64,000 bases of DNA, from the NCBI RefSeq assembly GCF_001436095.1, contig NZ_AYYK01000004.1, positions 186,001 to 250,000 of the forward strand, read 5' to 3'. Both the position numbers and the translations under genes were made by a program. Shown piece by piece: positions 8,600 to 18,168 of this stretch; within the stretch, counting starts at the first letter, position 1; each line of letters begins with the position of its first letter. A model generated the notes under the pieces. The model was given only the letters and a program-made list of their open reading frames with translations. It made no database searches and was not told the DNA's origin. This stretch comes from Lapidilactobacillus dextrinicus DSM 20335 (lineage in GTDB: Bacteria > Bacillota > Bacilli > Lactobacillales > Lactobacillaceae).

Positions 8600-10018
8600 A
8601 TGGCAACAAAAAAGTATGGACGTTCCGCTTGTACATCAATTTTAATCGGTAAAAAAGCTAGTATCGACGGTTCGGTAATCATTGGCCGTAACGAAGATAG
8701 TCAAACTGCTTGGCCTAAACATTTAAAATTCTATCCTCATGTTGAACACCAACAAGTAATTTTTAAGTCAAAGGCTAATAAATTTGAACTTAATCTGCCA
8801 GAAGTTGCCTATCAATACTCGGCCACACCTGAATGGACAGATAAATATGGTATTTTCGCAGAAGATGGGATCAATGAGTATCATGTGGCTGTTAGCGCAA
8901 CAGAAAGTGCTTATGCTAATGAACGGGTTTTAGCCGCTGACCCCTTCGAATTAGAAACTGGCATTTTAGAAGAAGCAATCATTACAGTTGTACTTCCCTA
9001 CGTTAAGACGGCTCGAGAAGGTGTTAAGCGTTTAGGTGAAATTATTACTGAACACGGTAGTGCTGAAGCTAACGGGATCTTATTTGCTGATCAAGAAGAA
9101 GCTTGGTACTTTGAAGTGGCTTCAGGACATCAATGGGTTGCCCAACGAATTCCCGATGACGGTTATGCAGTTGTTGCGAATCAATTAGGCATTGAAGTCG
9201 TTGACTTTAACGATACTGATACCTTTATGACGGCACCTCATCTACAAGAATTCGTTCAAGCAAACCAATTATGGCCAGCTGATCAACCCTTTAACTTTCG
9301 TCGGATTTTTGGCACTACTGATGACTCAGATTTAGTCTACAACACACCGCGCGTTTGGAGTGGCCAACGATTATTAACACCATCTGCCAAACAAATGCCA
9401 CAAGACTTTAATTTGCCGTTTATTCGCAAGCCTGATTTTCCAATTTCTGTGCAAATGGCACAACGTGTACTAAGCGATCACTATCAGAATACACCTTATG
9501 ATCTGGTTGCCAATCCGCAAGGAACCCCACGTTTTCGACCAATTAGTGTGGCCACTTGTCAAGAGTCGCATCTCTTACAATTACGCCCCGTGCAACAACC
9601 TGAATTAATTGGTGTGCATTGGTTAGCAATGGGCATTGCTGCCCAAAGTGTTTATGTGCCATTTTATAGTTATGGTCAAAAAGTCCCCGCAATGTATGCC
9701 CACGGCAAGGAAACTTACTCAACTAATTCAGCATACTGGGTCTTCAAACAAGCCAGTGTTCTCTTAGATCGTCATTGGGCGCGCAATGCTAAGTTATTAG
9801 CTGGTGTACAACGCGATACTAACCAAGCCTTAACGCAACAATTACGTCAATCTGATCAGGCGTTGGCTAAACAAGCAAGTCATCAAGCTTTGATTGATCA
9901 GCATAATCAAAAAGTTGCTGACATCGCTTTGAAAGCTTACAAAAAATTAACAGCGCAACTATTGACAGAGCAAACTGCTGATTCCCCCTTAAACTTTAAT
10001 GTCGACCCTAATCTCTAA
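8600..10018 (+). CDS. pepD: C69 family dipeptidase
   Basis: A 472-residue Ntn-hydrolase dipeptidase. The segment SACTSILIGKKASIDGSVIIGRNED carries the nucleophilic Cys (residue 11), exposed after removal of the first ten residues, and the N/R-rich pocket motif of peptidase family C69. This cytoplasmic enzyme releases amino acids from dipeptides. The start at 8600 is preceded by GGGAG; a frame opening at 8492 is longer but unsupported. It is a single gene closed by a very long hairpin. Confidence 0.9.
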   Translation: MATKKYGRSACTSILIGKKASIDGSVIIGRNEDSQTAWPKHLKFYPHVEHQQVIFKSKANKFELNLPEVAYQYSATPEWTDKYGIFAEDGINEYHVAVSATESAYANERVLAADPFELETGILEEAIITVVLPYVKTAREGVKRLGEIITEHGSAEANGILFADQEEAWYFEVASGHQWVAQRIPDDGYAVVANQLGIEVVDFNDTDTFMTAPHLQEFVQANQLWPADQPFNFRRIFGTTDDSDLVYNTPRVWSGQRLLTPSAKQMPQDFNLPFIRKPDFPISVQMAQRVLSDHYQNTPYDLVANPQGTPRFRPISVATCQESHLLQLRPVQQPELIGVHWLAMGIAAQSVYVPFYSYGQKVPAMYAHGKETYSTNSAYWVFKQASVLLDRHWARNAKLLAGVQRDTNQALTQQLRQSDQALAKQASHQALIDQHNQKVADIALKAYKKLTAQLLTEQTADSPLNFNVDPNL

Positions 10019-10024
10019 AATTTC

Positions 10025-10107
10025 TAAAAAAAATCGAAGCCGCAAGACCAGCGAGCAACCAGGTTTTCTTATCTAGTTACGCTCCGGTCTTAAGACTTCG
10101 ATTTTTT
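10025..10107. terminator. Large bidirectional terminator between pepD and aroK
   Basis: The outer stem AAAAAAATCGAAG/CTTCGATTTTTTT and inner stems AAGACC/GGTCTT and GAGC/GCTC enclose a 20-base loop region. It separates convergent genes and has A and T runs on both sides. Confidence 0.85.
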
Positions 10108-10113
10108 TATACT

Positions 10114-10635
10114 TTAAAATTTTTTTGATGACCGTAGTGTTGTCTGCAAGGCCCAAATTTGGCTGGCCAATGCTAATGGTGATTGATTAGCTGCAGTAAT
10201 TGTGTAATTAGCAGCGGACTGATAACGTCGTTTCCGATTTTGATAACGCGCTAATAAAGTTACTGGTGAGTTTTGTTGGGCAACTGGGCGATTTGAATCG
10301 TTGGCAATGCGTTGCCAACAAGTTGCAAAATCAACGTCTAGCCAAAATACGTCATTCTGTTCAGCTAATAGTTGCCAACTTTTTTGATACTCAATAATGC
10401 CGCCACCTGTGGCAATAATTGGTGTGTTAGCCTGCAAAGCCATTTTTAAAGCCTGGAATTCTACTTCGCGAAATTTTGCTTCGCCAATAGCCGTGAATAA
10501 TTTGCCAGTGGGTTGTTGATATTTGCGGCTCAATAGTTGGTCTGTGTCGACCATCGGTAATTGATATTGCGTCGCTAAAGTTTTAGCGATGGTTGTTTTA
10601 CCTGCACCCATAAAACCAATCAAAATGATACTCAT
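10114..10635 (-). CDS. aroK: Shikimate kinase
   Basis: A 173-residue kinase that phosphorylates shikimate at the 3-hydroxyl, step five of the pathway. Visible: P-loop GFMGAGKTT (7-15), the shikimate-binding DTD (~33), KFREVE (~57) and GGG (~78), and the lid arginine region with RPVAQ. Normal length. It is the last gene of the aro run; its ATG overlaps the aroA stop by four bases (ATGA), indicating coupled translation. Confidence 0.93.
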   Translation of the reverse strand: MSIILIGFMGAGKTTIAKTLATQYQLPMVDTDQLLSRKYQQPTGKLFTAIGEAKFREVEFQALKMALQANTPIIATGGGIIEYQKSWQLLAEQNDVFWLDVDFATCWQRIANDSNRPVAQQNSPVTLLARYQNRKRRYQSAANYTITAANQSPLALASQIWALQTTLRSSKKF

Positions 10636-11975
10636 TTATTTTCATCCTTTAGCAATGAAATCAGATCCTTGATAAATGTTGGATTAGAAATCGCGATACT
10701 TTCAATACCAGCAATGGGCAATTTCTCGCCAATCAATAATTCGGCAACGACTAACATCATCGCAATACGGTGATCTTGATGAGCGTCTAACGGTACACTA
10801 GGGCGTTTTAATTGAGTGGGACCGGTAATTTGCAAACCATCCGGTAATTCAGTAATTGTCGCACCAAACTTAGTTAATTCTGTGGCGATAACGTGCAAGC
10901 GATCGGTTTCTTTATAGCGTAATTCATGCGCGTCACGAATCACTGTCGTTCCTACTACCTGCGTTGCCAGCAAACTAATAATTGGAATTTCATCGATTAA
11001 ACGTCCTAAATTTTTCTGATTAATCGTAAAAGCTTTTAGTGGTGTGATCAAAGTTTTAATTTGAATATCAGCGCTTGGCTCGCCTGCGGTTGTTTTATTT
11101 AAATATGTTAGTGGTGCGTGTTGTGCCTCTAATAATTGTAAAAAGCCCGTGCGAGTTGGATTAAGACTGTGATTAGTTACCGTTAAGCGACTATTAGGTA
11201 GTAACAAAGCTGCAGTGATCAAAAATGCTGCCGTGGAAGGATCGCCAGGTACCGTCAGTGTTTGGCCAATTAACGGTTGAATCAAGGGCTGAATCTGTAA
11301 ACAACGTTGCTTTTCGTTGATATTACCGCCAAACTGAGTCAACATTAATTCGGTATGATTCCGACTTTCAGCAAGCTGACCGATTTTTGATGGTTGGTCT
11401 GCTTGCAAAGCTGCTAAAATTAAAGCCGATTTTAATTGGGCACTGGCAATTGGCATTTGATAATTCAAAGCTTGTAAATGCTGATTTGGCAAAATTGTCA
11501 AAGGTAGCTGATCAAACTCATTTAGATAGTTAACTTTCATCCCCACAGCTTGCAAGGGCGTAACCACACGTGCCATTGGCCGTTGACTTAAACTGGCATC
11601 ACCAACAAGGGTGATTGGAAAAGCTTGTTTAGCTAATAAGCCTAAAAATAAGCGCGTCGTTGTGCCAGAATTACCGAGATTTAAGGGCTGTTGAGGTTGC
11701 TTAAACTTAAAACCACCCTGCCCCTCAACAGTTGTTTGTTCACCAGTAGTCGTGATTTTAACCCCTAGTTGTTGTAAAGCAGTTTTAGTCCGCAACACGT
11801 CTGCTGCTGGTAAAAGCCGGTTAATGACTGTTTGTCCTTTTGCAATTGCACCAAAAATTAACGCGCGGTGAGAAATGCTTTTATCACTAGGCGTTTGATA
11901 AGTTCCTTGCAATGATTGTGTGGGCGTTATTTGCAGCTCTTTAAATTGTTGTTGAATTTGTTCTGATTTAGTCAT
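10632..11975 (-). CDS. aroA: 3-phosphoshikimate 1-carboxyvinyltransferase (EPSP synthase)
   Basis: It condenses phosphoenolpyruvate with shikimate 3-phosphate. Motifs: SDKSISHRALIFGAIA, LGNSGTTTRL, RPMARV, and the C-terminal DHRIAMM. The ATG at 11975 (447 residues) is chosen because GGATGAG precedes it; an ATG three codons earlier (11984) is possible but lacks a ribosome site. With this start it overlaps aroC by eight bases. The position of the Gly-rich LGNSGT motif puts it among the usual bacterial enzymes. Confidence 0.92.
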   Translation of the reverse strand: MTKSEQIQQQFKELQITPTQSLQGTYQTPSDKSISHRALIFGAIAKGQTVINRLLPAADVLRTKTALQQLGVKITTTGEQTTVEGQGGFKFKQPQQPLNLGNSGTTTRLFLGLLAKQAFPITLVGDASLSQRPMARVVTPLQAVGMKVNYLNEFDQLPLTILPNQHLQALNYQMPIASAQLKSALILAALQADQPSKIGQLAESRNHTELMLTQFGGNINEKQRCLQIQPLIQPLIGQTLTVPGDPSTAAFLITAALLLPNSRLTVTNHSLNPTRTGFLQLLEAQHAPLTYLNKTTAGEPSADIQIKTLITPLKAFTINQKNLGRLIDEIPIISLLATQVVGTTVIRDAHELRYKETDRLHVIATELTKFGATITELPDGLQITGPTQLKRPSVPLDAHQDHRIAMMLVVAELLIGEKLPIAGIESIAISNPTFIKDLISLLKDENK

Positions 11976-13170
11976 TAATCTCATCCAAATAAGCTTGATA
12001 GTTGCGTTTAATTCGAGTTAAATCATCAGCCCCAAACATATCGCAAAAGGCTTGCATGATTGTAATCGCAGTCATTGCTTCGGCAATAACCGAAGCTGCT
12101 GGCACTGCTGTTGTGTCAGAACGTTCAACCGTTGCTTGGGCAGGTTCTTTGGTTTGAACATCAATGGTTGGACTACCAGTTGGTTGGGTCGGAATGGGTT
12201 TCATCACCAAATCGATTAATAATGGCGCACCATTAGTCATGCCACCTTCTAATCCACCTTGATGATTGCTCAGCCGTTGATACTGCCCCTGTTTGTAGGT
12301 AATTAAATCTAAAGTTGCGCGACCATTCGTTGTCCCCAGGGTAAACCCATCACCGAAACTAACGCCTTTAATGGCGTTGATACTCATTAAGGATTGACTT
12401 AAACGGGCATCTAATTTTTGTTGAGCGTCAACGTAACTACCTAATCCTGCAGGTAGTCCTTGCACAATCACGCGAATTTTACCGCCTAAAGTTGTCTTAG
12501 CCGCTTGAGCTTGATCAATGACAGTGAGCATTTGTTGGGCTGCTGTTTCGTCTACTGTGCGGACATTACTTGCTTGTACAGGCAATATCACTGCTGTTGT
12601 AAAATCAGTAGCGGACTGTGCCCGACTAACATGAGCTAATGTCTTGTTATCTAGTTCAGCCTGGCCAATTGCGGTGACTATACCACTGATCTGAATACCA
12701 AAATTGGCCAAAAATTGTTGGCATAAATTACCCACTGCTACGCGCATTGCTGTTTCGCGGGCACTAGCTCGTTCTAAAACATTACGCAAATCTGTGAGAT
12801 GTTGATACTTTAGGCCGCCAACTAAATCAGCATGACCTGGTCGTGGTTTGGTAATCGTTCGTTTACGATTTTCCGGTGTGTTTTGATCGGCCTCATTCCA
12901 AATTGACATGACGTGTTGCCAATTTTGATAATCTTTATTTGCTAATAATAACCCAATTGGCGAACCTAATGTTTTACCAAAACGAACGCCACTGGTGACT
13001 TGAACTTGGTCGGTTTCAATTTTCATGCGGCCACCACGACCATAGCCGACTTGCCGCTGGCGCAACTGATTTAAAAGGGTTGCTTGATCCAGTGGCACAT
13101 TAGCAGGAAAGCCTGAAATAATGGCCGTTAAAAAGGGCCCGTGAGATTCACCGGCTGTGACATAATCCAT
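11968..13170 (-). CDS. aroC: Chorismate synthase
   Basis: A 400-residue FMN-dependent enzyme making chorismate from EPSP. It begins with the signature YVTAGESHGP and has GYGRGGRMKIETD, RASARETA and the C-terminal SDTTAVPAASVIAE block, all conserved. The length is that of the long bacterial form. Six bases separate it from the upstream aroB stop, and it overlaps aroA. Confidence 0.94.
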   Translation of the reverse strand: MDYVTAGESHGPFLTAIISGFPANVPLDQATLLNQLRQRQVGYGRGGRMKIETDQVQVTSGVRFGKTLGSPIGLLLANKDYQNWQHVMSIWNEADQNTPENRKRTITKPRPGHADLVGGLKYQHLTDLRNVLERASARETAMRVAVGNLCQQFLANFGIQISGIVTAIGQAELDNKTLAHVSRAQSATDFTTAVILPVQASNVRTVDETAAQQMLTVIDQAQAAKTTLGGKIRVIVQGLPAGLGSYVDAQQKLDARLSQSLMSINAIKGVSFGDGFTLGTTNGRATLDLITYKQGQYQRLSNHQGGLEGGMTNGAPLLIDLVMKPIPTQPTGSPTIDVQTKEPAQATVERSDTTAVPAASVIAEAMTAITIMQAFCDMFGADDLTRIKRNYQAYLDEIND

Positions 13171-13176
13171 TTGTTA

Positions 13177-14244
13177 TCATCCTAACCATTGTTTAAAATC
13201 TGTAAATGTCATGGTCTGTAAATAAGGTTGTCCAATATCATGCAGTAAGACCAATTGAATGCCGACATCATTTGCTTTTTTATCTGTCATGAGTTTAGTC
13301 ATAATCTGTTGGTGCGTGAACTGCTGAGGAATTTCAATAGGTAAATTTAGACTACTTAACAGTTGTTGTGTCTGCGTCAACACTGATGTTGGTAGTTGTT
13401 GATGCGCTACTAAAGCACGCATCATCGCGACCATGCCAATGCTAACTGCCTCACCATGATGTAATTGACCAGCTGCTAATGCTTCCACCGCGTGTCCAAT
13501 CGTATGACCAAAGTTTAAATAACGGCGCTCCTTAAAATCGTAAAAGTCTATCTGAGCTAGCTGAGTCTTAATTTGAAGGCCCCGCGTAACTAACCGGGCC
13601 AATAAATCAGTCTTGGTCAATTCGTCTGGGGTGATTTGTGCTAGTAATTGTTGATCCTCCGGTTGTTGCTCACTAATCAATAATGATTTAATAACCTCGG
13701 CCAAGCCAGCCGCTAATTCTCGTTGTGGTAGCGTCAACAATAATTCTGGATCGACTAAGACCGCTTCTGCTGGGTAAAAAGTACCAATTAAATTTTTAAC
13801 GTCGTGATAATCAATGGCCGTCTTGCCACCAATGCTACTATCTGATTGGGCAACGATTGTGGTGGGTAATTGAATCAAGTGCAAGCCACGCATAAAAGTA
13901 CTGGCAACTAAAGCGCCTAAATCACCAACCATGCCGCCACCAAGGCACAACAAATAATCTTGACGGGTAAAATGATTTTCAATTAATTGTTGATAGCAAA
14001 TTTCCACATTGGCTATTTTTTTACTAGACTCTCCTGCGGCCACAATCTGAGTAAAGACTTGACTAACTGCCGCCAGTTGTTGAACTAACTTTTGTAAATA
14101 TAACGGCGCCACCTGACTATCTGTTAAGATCAGGATTTTTCTACCCCCAAGTTGCGGCAAAGCAGTTAATAACTGCTGACTACTTCCCGTTTGTACTTGG
14201 ATCTTCGTCGTTTTATCCGCGAGCTTTAATTGCCAATTAGTCAT
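13177..14244 (-). CDS. aroB: 3-dehydroquinate synthase
   Basis: A 355-residue NAD- and metal-dependent enzyme that cyclises DAHP. Visible: GGGMVGDLGALVASTFMRG (NAD loop), TTIVAQSDSSIGGKTAID, and the metal-binding histidines in LNFGHTIGHAVE and HHGEAVSIGM. Its start overlaps the aroF stop by eight bases. Confidence 0.94.
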   Translation of the reverse strand: MTNWQLKLADKTTKIQVQTGSSQQLLTALPQLGGRKILILTDSQVAPLYLQKLVQQLAAVSQVFTQIVAAGESSKKIANVEICYQQLIENHFTRQDYLLCLGGGMVGDLGALVASTFMRGLHLIQLPTTIVAQSDSSIGGKTAIDYHDVKNLIGTFYPAEAVLVDPELLLTLPQRELAAGLAEVIKSLLISEQQPEDQQLLAQITPDELTKTDLLARLVTRGLQIKTQLAQIDFYDFKERRYLNFGHTIGHAVEALAAGQLHHGEAVSIGMVAMMRALVAHQQLPTSVLTQTQQLLSSLNLPIEIPQQFTHQQIMTKLMTDKKANDVGIQLVLLHDIGQPYLQTMTFTDFKQWLG

Positions 14245-15235
14245 GATTTTCAGTTAAAGCGTGAATTTGTTTAGCTTGAGCCACCAGTTTAGTGAATTGC
14301 GCTGGGGTCAATTGTTGTGCTGCGTCAGAAAGTGCTTGACTAGGATGGTCATGGACTTCAATTAGTAAACCTTGAGCACCAGCAGCAACACCAGCGTAAG
14401 CCATAGGTGCAACTAAATCAGCATGACCAGCTGCATGGCTAGAGTCAACGATAATTGGGAAATGGCTTAATTTCTTGGCAACTGCAATTGCGCCGACATC
14501 AAGAATATTACGGGTGTAGGTACTATCAAATGACCGAATTCCGCGTTCAACTAACATTACTTTTGAATTGCCTTCACTGATAATATATTCAGCCGCGTTT
14601 AACCATTCATCAATTGTTGCAGCTAAACCACGTTTTAAAGCGACTGGTTTATTGGTTTTGCCAACGGCCTTTAACAAGTCAAAGTTTTGCATGTTACGAG
14701 CGCCAATTTGAAAAATATCGGTATATTCGCCAATCGTTTCGACTTCTTCAACAGACATGACTTCAGTAATCACATCTAGGTCATTTTCATCGGCGGCTTC
14801 GCGTAAATAACGTAAGCCTTCAACACCTAATCCTTGGAAGTCATATGGTGATGTTCTAGGCTTGAAGGCCCCACCGCGAATAACGGTTGCTCCAGCAGCT
14901 TTAACTTCAGCAGCCAAGCGGTGAATCATTTCTTCATTTTCAACCGAACAAGGACCAGCCATGATAGTAAAATTATCGCCGCCAATTTTATTATGAGCTG
15001 TTTCAATAATTGTATCTTCGGGTTGGAACTTGCGACTGCTTAATGCATAACGTGGTTGCGTTGCTTCAATATGTTCAATCACTGAAGCTTCACGGTCGGT
15101 AAAATCAAAATGATCTAAATCGTAAATGATCAAATGATTGTCAGACATAACCCCATGATGGTGGCCTTTTTTCATTTGCTCTAAAATATCGTCGACGATA
15201 ACGTGGTTCATTGGTGTTTTAAATTGAATAATCAT
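14237..15235 (-). CDS. aroF: 3-deoxy-7-phosphoheptulonate synthase (type I-beta DAHP synthase)
   Basis: A 332-residue enzyme for the first shikimate step, condensing PEP and erythrose 4-phosphate. Residues ~1-75 form a ferredoxin-like regulatory domain as in Thermotoga-type enzymes. The barrel then shows IMAGPCSVEN, RGGAFKPRTSPYDFQG, QIGARNMQNF and IVDSSHAAGH. There is no chorismate mutase fusion. It lies between aroE and aroB in the same direction. The N-terminal extra domain suggests feedback control by an aromatic amino acid or prephenate. Confidence 0.9.
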   Translation of the reverse strand: MIIQFKTPMNHVIVDDILEQMKKGHHHGVMSDNHLIIYDLDHFDFTDREASVIEHIEATQPRYALSSRKFQPEDTIIETAHNKIGGDNFTIMAGPCSVENEEMIHRLAAEVKAAGATVIRGGAFKPRTSPYDFQGLGVEGLRYLREAADENDLDVITEVMSVEEVETIGEYTDIFQIGARNMQNFDLLKAVGKTNKPVALKRGLAATIDEWLNAAEYIISEGNSKVMLVERGIRSFDSTYTRNILDVGAIAVAKKLSHFPIIVDSSHAAGHADLVAPMAYAGVAAGAQGLLIEVHDHPSQALSDAAQQLTPAQFTKLVAQAKQIHALTENHD

Positions 15236-15248
15236 ATGGTTGAAGTCC

Positions 15249-16109
15249 TCATTTCAAAAAAGATTCGATTTCATTAACGGGTAAATTTTTACCAGTCCAA
15301 AAGTTAAAGGCACCCGCTGCTTGTTGCACTAACATGCCTAAGCCATTATGGGTTTGTAATCCAAGTTGAGCTGCCTGTTGAAGTAATTGCGATTGGCGTG
15401 GTTGATAGATGACATCCCAAACTTTAGTTGTTGGCTGTAAATGGGTTAATTGTTGGCGTGTTAATGACGCTTGATCACTAAGTTTGCCAAACCCAATGCT
15501 CGTGGCATTAATCAACAAGTTAAACTGTGGCCAATTAAGTTGTTCAACTTGTTGCCAAGGCTGACAAGTTAATTTAGTCGTTGTTTTTGGTGTTAAATTC
15601 TTAATCAGTTGTTCAACTTGTTGGTAGTGTAGCCGATGTGCACGTTGTAAAACCGTGACACTAGCAACCGGTGTTAAAGCAAATGCTGTTAAGATCGCAC
15701 GTGCTGTGGCGCCACCACCGAGTAAGAGAATATTGGCCTGGGTTAAATCAACACCGTGAGCTTTAATATCAGCAACTAAACCAGTACCATCAGTATTTTC
15801 ACCAATTAAGCGTCCATTGTCATTATAAACGGTATTCACCGCACCAATCAGTTGAGCACTGGTTGAAATAGTATCTAGTTCAGGCAAAATAGTTTCTTTT
15901 AAAGGCAAGGATAAATTACAGCCAGTCAACGGTTGCTGCCGAATTGCTCGAGCCACTTCTTGCCCACTAGCATTTGTATCAATAACAAAATAAACCGCGT
16001 TTAGGCGGTTTACTTTAAAGCCATAATTATGAATTTGGGGTGACAAACTATGCTTAGCGGGATGAGCCAATAAAGCATATTGAGCCTGATTAGCTGTTTT
16101 GTTTAACAT
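15249..16109 (-). CDS. aroE: Shikimate dehydrogenase
   Basis: A 286-residue NADPH-dependent enzyme. The shikimate site shows HPAKHSLSPQIHN and the catalytic Lys in LPLKE; ENTDGTGL and the nucleotide loop LLGGGATARAIL follow. It opens the aro cluster, and its ATG lies 20 bases inside the end of pepT, so it is probably translated by coupling. The first residues before YALLAHP match family length, supporting this start. Confidence 0.92.
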   Translation of the reverse strand: MLNKTANQAQYALLAHPAKHSLSPQIHNYGFKVNRLNAVYFVIDTNASGQEVARAIRQQPLTGCNLSLPLKETILPELDTISTSAQLIGAVNTVYNDNGRLIGENTDGTGLVADIKAHGVDLTQANILLLGGGATARAILTAFALTPVASVTVLQRAHRLHYQQVEQLIKNLTPKTTTKLTCQPWQQVEQLNWPQFNLLINATSIGFGKLSDQASLTRQQLTHLQPTTKVWDVIYQPRQSQLLQQAAQLGLQTHNGLGMLVQQAAGAFNFWTGKNLPVNEIESFLK

Positions 16110-17334
16110 TTAATTCACTGATCTTCAAAACAACATCAAGTGCTTGTTCCATAACTTGCTCAGAAACATACTCATAGCGACCGTGCATATTTTCACCACC
16201 GGCGAATAAGTTTGGTGTTGGCAAGCCCATGAATGATAATTTAGAGCCGTCAGTACCGCCACGAACAGGTGATTCATCCGGTGTGATATCTAATTCAGCC
16301 ATTGCTTCTTCCGCTAGTTTAACAACATCCATGTGATCTTTCATAACTTCAACCATGTTGTAGTATTCGTCATGCATGTCTAAAGCTAAGCGTTCTTGGC
16401 CAAGTTCTTTGTTCATTTTAGCCACAATATCTTTGACTAATTGTTTACGGTTTTCGAGGCCTTCACGATCAAAGTCACGAATAATATATTCCATATTGAC
16501 TTCATCAATCGTACCGTTGAAAATCCAAAGCTGGAAGAAACCTTGGCGGCCGTCAGTTGTTTCTGGTGTTTCATCACGTGGTAATTGATTTTGGAAGTCA
16601 ATACCTAATTGAATAGCACTAACTAAGATATCTTTAGCACTACCAGGATGAACATCTTTACCTTCAATCTTTAATTTGAAAGAAGCGGCATTAAAAGTTT
16701 CATATTCCAATTCACCTAGCGGACCACCATCAACAGTATAAGCAAAATCAGCATTGAAATCTTTAACATCAAAGTGATCGGCACCAGTACCAATTTCTTC
16801 ATCAGGACCAAAGCCAACTTTAATATCACCGTGTTTAATTTCGGGATGACTAATCAAATATTCCATAGCTGTCATCACTTCAGCAACACCAGACTTATCA
16901 TCAGCGCCTAGTAAGGTTGTGCCATCAGTGGTAATTAACGTATGACCGGCATACTTCTTTAAACTTGAGAATTCGGCCGGATCCAAGACATATTTGCCAT
17001 CAGCATCAAGCTTGATAACAGATTGACCGTCATAATCTTCAACGATTTGAGGGTTAACACCTTCAGCGTTAAAATCAGCGGTATCAATATGGGTAATAAA
17101 GCCGATTGTTGGTACTTTGTGATCAAGATTTGATGGTAATAAAGCTGTCACATAACTATTTTTTTCGTTATATTTAACTTCACTCATGCCCATTTCTTCC
17201 AACTCAGCCATTAATGACTTTAAAAATGGTACTTCATGAGCAGCGGAAGGAATTGTGTCAGAGTTAGGATTAGAACGTGTATTAACCTTTACATATTTAA
17301 GAAATCTTGGGACTAAATTTTCGTATTTTGCCAT
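16090..17334 (-). CDS. pepT: Peptidase T (tripeptide aminopeptidase)
   Basis: A 414-residue di-zinc M20 peptidase releasing N-terminal residues from tripeptides. Metal and catalytic motifs: THIDTADF, LGADDKSGVAE, GPDEEIGTGA, and the C-terminal NLFAGGENMHGRYE. The length matches family members. GGAGG precedes the ATG. It sits between nif3 and aroE with a 21-base upstream gap and a 20-base downstream overlap, tying peptide use to the aro cluster. Confidence 0.94.
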   Translation of the reverse strand: MAKYENLVPRFLKYVKVNTRSNPNSDTIPSAAHEVPFLKSLMAELEEMGMSEVKYNEKNSYVTALLPSNLDHKVPTIGFITHIDTADFNAEGVNPQIVEDYDGQSVIKLDADGKYVLDPAEFSSLKKYAGHTLITTDGTTLLGADDKSGVAEVMTAMEYLISHPEIKHGDIKVGFGPDEEIGTGADHFDVKDFNADFAYTVDGGPLGELEYETFNAASFKLKIEGKDVHPGSAKDILVSAIQLGIDFQNQLPRDETPETTDGRQGFFQLWIFNGTIDEVNMEYIIRDFDREGLENRKQLVKDIVAKMNKELGQERLALDMHDEYYNMVEVMKDHMDVVKLAEEAMAELDITPDESPVRGGTDGSKLSFMGLPTPNLFAGGENMHGRYEYVSEQVMEQALDVVLKISELNVKQNS

Positions 17335-17355
17335 GATGTGATAACCTCCAGTAGT

Positions 17356-18168
17356 TTAAATAAATTGAAATGGATCAGTGTTAATCTGTGAAACTTGGAT
17401 CTCGAATTGCCAATCATGCTGTTGTTGCCATTCTTTAAGTAACGGTGGCAGTCGCTCCATAATCACGGCTTCGATATGATGACCAGGATCAATGACGCTT
17501 AAGCCCTCAGCTAACATATCGTGAGCGGTGTGATAATAAACGTCGCCGGTAATTAAAACATCGGCCTCTTCAGCCAAGGCTGCACGATAAAACTTACCGC
17601 CATCTCCGCCAATAATTGCGACCCGTTTAACGGGGTGCTCCGGATGATGGGTTGTTAAACGCAAACCAGAGACGTTAAAAACTTGTTTGCAGGTTTGGGC
17701 AAACGCTAGTACCGACTGCGTGGTGGGCAGTTCACCGACAACACCTAGATAAATCGAGGGCTCACTAAAGTCTTTTGTGCGCCGATTAAAGGGCCGTAGA
17801 TTTTGTAAGCCAATTTTCTCACCTAGCCAGTCGTTCATGCCGCCGGGCGTTTCGTCTAAGTTCGTGTGAGCAGCAAAGACGGAAATTTGATGTTGAATCA
17901 AATCCATATACATTCTCTGTTGGGGATCACGATAGTCCAAGTGTGGTGCTGGGCGAAACATCAGCGGATGATGGGCTAAAATCAAATCAACTTGATTAGC
18001 AATTGCTTCTTGAACGACTTCTGGTCGAACATCTAAGGTGATTAAAATTTTATGAACAATTTGGTCACGATTACCTATTTGTAAGCCAATCGGATCATGG
18101 GGTTCTGCATAACGTGGTGGTGCAAATTGTTCGAATTGATCAATGATTTGCTGAACGGTTGGTTGCAT
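17356..18168 (-). CDS. Nif3-like dinuclear metal centre protein
   Basis: A 270-residue protein of the YqfO/Nif3 family. Conserved metal ligands appear in LILAHHPLMF, FAAHTNLDETPGG and the C-terminal DPGHHIE. It is the short form without the middle insert found in Bacillus YqfO. The biochemical role is unresolved; the family has been linked to GTP cyclohydrolase-like or hydrolase activity. It overlaps trmK by 29 bases, the usual Firmicutes pairing. Confidence 0.88.
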   Translation of the reverse strand: MQPTVQQIIDQFEQFAPPRYAEPHDPIGLQIGNRDQIVHKILITLDVRPEVVQEAIANQVDLILAHHPLMFRPAPHLDYRDPQQRMYMDLIQHQISVFAAHTNLDETPGGMNDWLGEKIGLQNLRPFNRRTKDFSEPSIYLGVVGELPTTQSVLAFAQTCKQVFNVSGLRLTTHHPEHPVKRVAIIGGDGGKFYRAALAEEADVLITGDVYYHTAHDMLAEGLSVIDPGHHIEAVIMERLPPLLKEWQQQHDWQFEIQVSQINTDPFQFI

